Of a DNA stretch of 44,849 nucleotides, positions 39,887 to 44,849 are shown in pieces (positions within the stretch are counted from its first letter, which is position 1; the number at the start of each line of letters is the position of its first letter). The notes below the pieces were generated by a model. That model was not told the DNA's origin, did not search any database, and saw only the letters and a list, made by a program, of their open reading frames with translations. The translations under genes and the position numbers were made by a program. Source of the DNA: Bacillota bacterium (lineage in GTDB: Bacteria > Bacillota > Limnochordia > Darwinibacteriales > Darwinibacteriaceae); the NCBI GenBank assembly GCA_012837925.1, contig DUQE01000131.1:1-44849 (forward strand), written 5' to 3'.

Positions 39887-41269
39887 ATGAAAGTGCTAGA
39901 TTTCAGAGATCGAAGGTATTGGCGACTGGTTCTTACAACAGGTTTGCCTATCATGGTACAAAACCTCATTTTCAACAGCTTCAGTCTTGTGGACAATATC
40001 CTAGTGGGCGGTCTTGGCGAAGTCAACATTGCCTCGGTAGGTGTAGCGAACAAACTCTCTTTCATCTATATGCTGTTTCTGTTCGGGATTAATAGCGGAA
40101 CCAACATCTTTAGTGCCCAGTATTGGGGAAAGCGTGATCTTAAGGGTGTCCGCAGGGTCCTGGGTTTGAGTCTGGGCCTTGGCCTTACAATCTCTCTCCC
40201 CTTCACACTGATTGGCATTTTTGCTCCCCATCACATCATTGATATCTTTTCGAATGATCCTGAAGTAATCAGGCTCGGTGCAAGCTATCTGGCCATTGTT
40301 GCACTTGCATTCCCGATTAACGCCATCTCCTCTTCCTATGGCATGCAGTCCCGAGGAGTGGGACGAGCCAATGTGCCTTTGATTGCCAGCACAATAGGTT
40401 TTCTGCTCAATGCTTTCTTGGATTACGCACTTATTTATGGTAAGTTTGGGTTCCCCAATATGGGTATAGAAGGGGCAGCCCTAGCTACATTGCTCTCTAA
40501 GATTGTGGAATGTTCTGTGTTGCTTGGCATTACGTACTACAACAAGTATGAGCTGGCGGCAAAGTTTAGCGAGTTCACAGGTTATAGCCGCGAGTTTTTG
40601 AAGCGCTTCTTTCGCCCCGTCCTTCCTGTCATCTTCAATGAGATGTTTTGGGCGGTAGGTGTATCGTCTTATACGTACTTTTACGGGGTCCTGGGAACCG
40701 AGGCCTTGGCCACGGTTCAGATTCTGGATGTGGTTAACAGCATCTTCATCTCGGCATTCATGGGCTTAGGACATGCGGTGGGGGCCGTGATCGGTAATCT
40801 TATCGGTGCAGGAGAAGAAGATGTTGCTAGAATCTATGCAAAGCGCTCTGCACTGGTAAGTGCGAGTTTTGGCTTTTTTATGAGCTTCGTGTTGATCCTT
40901 GTTGGACCTTCGTTCTTAGGCTTCTTTAGCATCAACGAAGCCACGAGACGACTCTGCGAGCTCACGATCATTGTTTACGCCATTTACATGATTCCTAAAG
41001 TTACGAACCACTTGATGATTGTAGGCGTGCTTCGCGGCGGAGGCGACACGATCTTTTCAGCCCTGATTGACGTAGGAGCTCCCTGGCTCATTGGGATTCC
41101 CATGGCCTATCTGGGTGTTCGAGTCCTGGAATGGCCCGTCTATCTGGTCATGGCCTTGATCAATCTTGAGGAGTTAACAAAAGCCTGCGTTGGAATCGGA
41201 CGTCTTCTGTCTGGAAAATGGCTGCACAATTTGGTTAAAGATAGCGACTCCGCGGTGGATGTAGCGTAG
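39887..41269 (+). CDS. MATE family efflux transporter
   Basis: GLPIMVQNLIFNSFSLVDNILVGGLGE, SYGMQSRGVGRANVPLIAS; 12 TM pattern. Confidence 0.93.
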   Translation: MKVLDFRDRRYWRLVLTTGLPIMVQNLIFNSFSLVDNILVGGLGEVNIASVGVANKLSFIYMLFLFGINSGTNIFSAQYWGKRDLKGVRRVLGLSLGLGLTISLPFTLIGIFAPHHIIDIFSNDPEVIRLGASYLAIVALAFPINAISSSYGMQSRGVGRANVPLIASTIGFLLNAFLDYALIYGKFGFPNMGIEGAALATLLSKIVECSVLLGITYYNKYELAAKFSEFTGYSREFLKRFFRPVLPVIFNEMFWAVGVSSYTYFYGVLGTEALATVQILDVVNSIFISAFMGLGHAVGAVIGNLIGAGEEDVARIYAKRSALVSASFGFFMSFVLILVGPSFLGFFSINEATRRLCELTIIVYAIYMIPKVTNHLMIVGVLRGGGDTIFSALIDVGAPWLIGIPMAYLGVRVLEWPVYLVMALINLEELTKACVGIGRLLSGKWLHNLVKDSDSAVDVA

Positions 41270-41284
41270 GAGGCAGGTGATAGT

Positions 41285-41857
41285 ATGCGACTTGTGAGGC
41301 AGATTCTTGATTACGAGCCCTGGAATGATCAAGAAGCCATGGATCGATCCATGATCTTGGATGCTTTGAAAAGCCAGGCGAACATCTTCAGACGTGAAAA
41401 CAAGCAGGCCCATATGACCGCTTCGGCCTGGGTAGCAAATCCTGAGCGTAGCAAGGTCCTTATGGTCTACCACAACATCTATGACTCATGGTCTTGGATG
41501 GGGGGACATGCGGATGGCGAGGAAGACCTTCTGGCGGTTGCTGTGCGTGAGGTGCAGGAGGAAAGTGGTTTGCAGCATGTTCGTACGGTGACCGATGCCA
41601 TCTTTTCGCTAGAAGCCCTGACCGTTGATGGGCATTGGAAAGATGGCGAGTATGTTTCATCGCACTTGCATCTGAACCTAACCTACCTCTTAGAGGCCAA
41701 CGAGAACGATCCGTTGTCTGTAAAAGCAGATGAAAACAGCGGCGTGGCCTGGTTCGACCTGGACGAAGCCGTGCGAGCTTCCTCTGAACCCTGGATCCGG
41801 GAACACGTTTATAGGAAGCTAAACGAAAAGTTGAGGAGCTTTTCAGCGGATCTGTAA
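41285..41857 (+). CDS. NUDIX hydrolase
   Basis: GGHADGEEDLLAVAVREVQEESGL (NUDIX box). Confidence 0.93.
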   Translation: MRLVRQILDYEPWNDQEAMDRSMILDALKSQANIFRRENKQAHMTASAWVANPERSKVLMVYHNIYDSWSWMGGHADGEEDLLAVAVREVQEESGLQHVRTVTDAIFSLEALTVDGHWKDGEYVSSHLHLNLTYLLEANENDPLSVKADENSGVAWFDLDEAVRASSEPWIREHVYRKLNEKLRSFSADL

Positions 41858-41864
41858 CATGGGT

Positions 41865-41893
41865 AAGGGGTTCCATAAGAATGGAGCCCCTTT
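41865..41893. terminator. Bidirectional terminator hairpin
   Basis: AAGGGGTTCCAT-aaga-ATGGAGCCCCTT. Confidence 0.75.
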
Positions 41894-41907
41894 AGTCTTA
41901 AAATTAA

Positions 41908-42402
41908 CTACTGTGCAGCTACCGTTATCACCAGAGATGTCTTGTATTCTCCCGCGCTTAGTTCATACCAGGCCTTGTCTTTGTGAGGCCGAACACTGAG
42001 TTCGATCTGCACATCGTTGACTCCCTGCTTACGTTTGTAGGTGGCTCCAGCCCCTGGATTCCCGCCGAACATCCTTGTTCCTCCGATAAAGCACTCGTAC
42101 CAGAACCAGTTGTTTGTTTCTCCACCATCATTCTCAGCTACGCGGGTAGTCGAGATTTGTGCTTTCCAAGGAAAATTCGTTTCAATCGTACCGTTTACGA
42201 CAACTTTCCCGGTTGCAGTTCCATCATCAATGTTCAAGACAGCAGTATCCTGGAGCGTAAACTTTGCTGTTGGTGCGACATTGACAATGAAATCAACTTT
42301 TCCCGAAGAAGCGCCCTCTGCGGCCATCCCCGCATTGCTTAAGCCAATAACGAGTAGCAACGCCAAGACTAAACTCCATTTCTTCATGATACTTCCCTCC
42401 AA
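41908..42402 (-). CDS. Small secreted beta-rich protein, C-terminal motif shared with the 12138-12698 and 12893-13390 genes
   Basis: Signal peptide MKKWSLVLALLLVIGLSNAGMAAEG and C-terminal LSAGEYKTSLVITVAAQ. Confidence 0.6.
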   Translation of the reverse strand: MEGSIMKKWSLVLALLLVIGLSNAGMAAEGASSGKVDFIVNVAPTAKFTLQDTAVLNIDDGTATGKVVVNGTIETNFPWKAQISTTRVAENDGGETNNWFWYECFIGGTRMFGGNPGAGATYKRKQGVNDVQIELSVRPHKDKAWYELSAGEYKTSLVITVAAQ

Positions 42403-42499
42403 ATCTACTTTATTTCTGCGTCGCGACTGATCTTAGTATTAGCTTTTAACTAGATAAATATTCCATCTAAAGAACATATTGCTCGTATTTTGCTACTTA

Positions 42500-42532
42500 A
42501 AAAGCCCTTTCCATCAATGTGGAAGGGGCTTG
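42500..42532 (-). terminator. Terminator downstream of the MscS gene
   Basis: AAGCCCTTTCCA-tcaatg-TGGAAGGGGCTT (one bulge), A-run on the plus strand. Confidence 0.7.
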
Positions 42533-42565
42533 TCTATATAATTCCATCCGTTATGCTTCGTTTGC

Positions 42566-43363
42566 CTAGTTGTTGGACCTTACATGTACATCGAGCTGTT
42601 GATAAGGAATTTCGATGCCTGCTTCGTTAAAGGCATCTACGATGTCCTCTAGGAAGTTAAAGCGCATCGTCCAGTAGTCGCTATTCTTTGCCCACAAACG
42701 TACATAGACAATATAGCCGTGGTCTCCATGGGCCCCTACTGCCACCACAGGCGCGGGGTCTTGCAGCACTAGGGGATTGTTGTCAGCTACCTGACGAATT
42801 ACTTCCTTGGCACGCTTAATATCGGAGTTGAACGAAACGCCAATTTGCAGGTTCGCACGCCTTGTGTCAAAGGCCGAGTAGTTGATGGCGCTTGCGTTGG
42901 ACAATTGCGCATTGGGAATGATCACTTTCTGATTGTCAGGCGTTGTAAGAATGGTATGAAACACCTGAATCTCTCTTACAGTACCAGAGAACCCTGAAGC
43001 CTCGATAAAGTCACCGACCTTAAATGGCCGAAAGAGCAGAATCAAGACGCCGCCTGCAAAGTTCGACAGACTACCTTGAAACGCTAAGCCTATGGCCAAA
43101 CTAGCTGCACCAAGAATGGCCGCGAAGGTTGTTATCTCAATGCCTACCGTAGCAGCTACTGTTAAGACAAGCAAGATCTTAAGAACCATGGACACCAAAG
43201 GCCCAATAAAGGAGCGTAGTGATTCGTCGATTTGAACCTTACCGAGTCTACGATCAATGAGGTCCAGAACCAGACTAATCAGCTTCCTACCAACAAACCA
43301 AACTAATATAGCAATAGCAACCCGTCCGACATAGGACGTAAGAACAGCAATGACTGTTTCCAT
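42566..43363 (-). CDS. Small-conductance mechanosensitive channel (MscS family)
   Basis: ASLAIGLAFQGSLSNFAGGVLILLFRPFKVGDFIEASGFSGTVREI; PDNQKVIIPNAQL. Confidence 0.95.
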   Translation of the reverse strand: METVIAVLTSYVGRVAIAILVWFVGRKLISLVLDLIDRRLGKVQIDESLRSFIGPLVSMVLKILLVLTVAATVGIEITTFAAILGAASLAIGLAFQGSLSNFAGGVLILLFRPFKVGDFIEASGFSGTVREIQVFHTILTTPDNQKVIIPNAQLSNASAINYSAFDTRRANLQIGVSFNSDIKRAKEVIRQVADNNPLVLQDPAPVVAVGAHGDHGYIVYVRLWAKNSDYWTMRFNFLEDIVDAFNEAGIEIPYQQLDVHVRSNN

Positions 43364-43439
43364 TATGAATCCTCTCCTTTGAACGATCCTTCTATAAAGT
43401 AAGCAAAAAAACCTCCATTACCCAACCCGGGTAAGATCT

Positions 43440-43943
43440 CTATCTTGGGGGAAGGGTTCCCCGCTCCTGAACATAGATTTGCTTGTAGCCCTCCTCAACA
43501 AAGCTCGTACAGACTTCAAGAAGAACGAGTTCGTCTGTGGCAAACATGACAAGCCTGCCATCTGAAGCTCTAAAGCTTAGGGTTTGCCCTTCGTTACTTC
43601 CTTTTAGTGTTGTAAAGATCCTGGCTAGGTCCGCTGGGTCATCCGCTACAAATGTCGCGATTGTCCCATCGGCGAAGTATAAAGATGTATCAGGACGATC
43701 ATCATCGCAATCTGTTTCCTCTTCGCCGGTGCACTCCCCGGACTGGGCCAACTGGACAGAGCCTAGATCCAAGATAAAACTCCGCCCATCACGGGTGGCG
43801 AAAATGAAAAAGCCCGATTTCTTCTCCTGAAAGGCTCGCTTGAAGCGTCCCCAGGCGGCCTCGGCTATTTGAAACATGAGCGGTTCCTGGAAGTTCTTTA
43901 ACCATAATTTGATGAAATACTGCTGGGTTGGGGCAATTGACAT
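43440..43943 (-). CDS. Hypothetical protein
   Basis: 167-aa ORF with RBS (aaggaggg) and no antisense competitor of better quality; no recognised family. Confidence 0.6.
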   Translation of the reverse strand: MSIAPTQQYFIKLWLKNFQEPLMFQIAEAAWGRFKRAFQEKKSGFFIFATRDGRSFILDLGSVQLAQSGECTGEEETDCDDDRPDTSLYFADGTIATFVADDPADLARIFTTLKGSNEGQTLSFRASDGRLVMFATDELVLLEVCTSFVEEGYKQIYVQERGTLPPR

Positions 43944-43982
43944 GCTGTCCCTCCTTGGTACACACCCAAACGCATGTGGGAG

Positions 43983-44621
43983 CTATTCAGAGTCATCGGA
44001 AGCTGCATCGATTGCCCGGATAATCCGGGCCAATGGTAAGGCTCCCCTTACATGATGTTTCCCGTTAATGACGAGGTGCGGAACACTTGTTACTCCATAC
44101 CGTTCAACCAAGAGCAGGTCACCCTCGACCGCCTCTTTGGTCTTGGGGTCTCCATAGTGCTTTTGCCAAGCAGCAAAGTCGATGCCAGATTGTCTGACGA
44201 GATCGTCGATCACGCCCTGATCTCCAATATTGCGGGTGCGCACAAATAGAGCATCTTGCAGTGCATCAAAGAGATCCCAATAAGCAGAATTGCCACCTGC
44301 AAAATAGGCGGCCTTACAGGCCAATAGCCCTTTCACAGACGTTGGGAACGGAAAATCACTCTCCTTCATGCCTGCAATATTGAATCTATGCAGATCATCG
44401 ATGCGGTTGGCATGTTCCCAGTGCGTCACTATCTCCATTTTTGCCTCTTCCCTTGACCCGAACATTTTGTCGAAGTCGCTATCCTCCCAAATCAAAGCAA
44501 AAGATCGATGGACGATCTCCAGGTCAGGCCTCATCTCTTCGAGCTGGCGCATTCTGTAGGACATGGGAAAACAGAAGCTGCAGATTACATCATGGAAGAA
44601 CTCTATGCTTATTTTGGACAT
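43983..44621 (-). CDS. DsbA family (FrnE-like) thioredoxin-fold oxidoreductase
   Basis: ISIEFFHDVICSFCFPMSYRM (CXXC), YGVTSVPHLVINGKHHVRGA. Start uncertain: MSKISIEFF or the upstream Met at 44654. Confidence 0.88.
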   Translation of the reverse strand: MSKISIEFFHDVICSFCFPMSYRMRQLEEMRPDLEIVHRSFALIWEDSDFDKMFGSREEAKMEIVTHWEHANRIDDLHRFNIAGMKESDFPFPTSVKGLLACKAAYFAGGNSAYWDLFDALQDALFVRTRNIGDQGVIDDLVRQSGIDFAAWQKHYGDPKTKEAVEGDLLLVERYGVTSVPHLVINGKHHVRGALPLARIIRAIDAASDDSE

Positions 44622-44721
44622 TGGTAGTGACACCACCTTCTGTATTTTGGCCACATCATCGTACTATTTGACGCCCACCTCCTTTTCTCCTTGATGTAAG
44701 AACAGACTCTCCCCGATGGCC

Positions 44722-44753
44722 GTTTCAATCCACGCTCCCGCACGGGGAGCGAC
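44722..44753. repeat. Single CRISPR-like repeat unit (type I-C-like consensus), no second copy in the window
   Basis: GTTTCAATCCACGCTCCCGCACGGGGAGCGAC, 32 bp, with internal CGCTCCC/GGGAGCG inverted repeat. No second copy in the 96 bp to the window end or in the left flank. Confidence 0.65.
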
Positions 44754-44849
44754 GGTCTGCTCACTCTATGGGTCATTGGTAGTTACTAGCACGATATAGT
44801 CAGTATTGCGAACGGCCCAGGGAAACCATGTGCACTTGGGGTTCGCACA

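Noticed and set aside
44722-44849. CRISPR array
   Set aside because: Only one repeat is visible; a second copy should appear within about 70 bp and does not. Reported as a single repeat instead.
1-44849. tRNA, rRNA, transposase, integrase or prophage genes
   Set aside because: Scanned for the usual motifs and proteins and found none that could be supported.

Overview
The 44.8 kb window reads as a gene-dense chromosomal segment of a bacterium that looks like a diderm member of the Bacillota (Firmicutes). AGGAGG-type ribosome-binding sites, a DUF3231 protein, YesM/YesN and ROK regulators, a secretin and several putative outer-membrane beta-barrels all point that way, but taxonomy is inference. 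Most genes are recognisable: a sugar-sensing locus (two periplasmic sugar-binding proteins, YesM-like kinase, YesN-like regulator, ROK repressor), an EAL-HDOD protein, two ABC exporter operons (XRE- and TetR-associated), three chemotaxis receptors, a MarR-FtsH-VOC cluster, two M16 peptidases, MATE, NUDIX, MscS and a DsbA-like protein. The most interesting part is the minus-strand cluster at about 8.1-13.4 kb. It encodes two small secreted beta-sandwich (pilin- or WxL-like) proteins, a large Ig/DUF916-like secreted protein, an isolated secretin, and a second protein that looks like a diverged secretin core joined to a beta-barrel-like C-terminus. No type II/III secretion or type IV pilus genes are visible nearby. 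I propose it as a candidate undescribed surface-assembly or export system. Other points of note are a PIG-L deacetylase with a barrel-like C-terminus, a complementary M16 peptidase pair, three well-defined operator palindromes, and a solitary type I-C-like CRISPR repeat at the right edge. Family names come from reading the translations; no database search was run.
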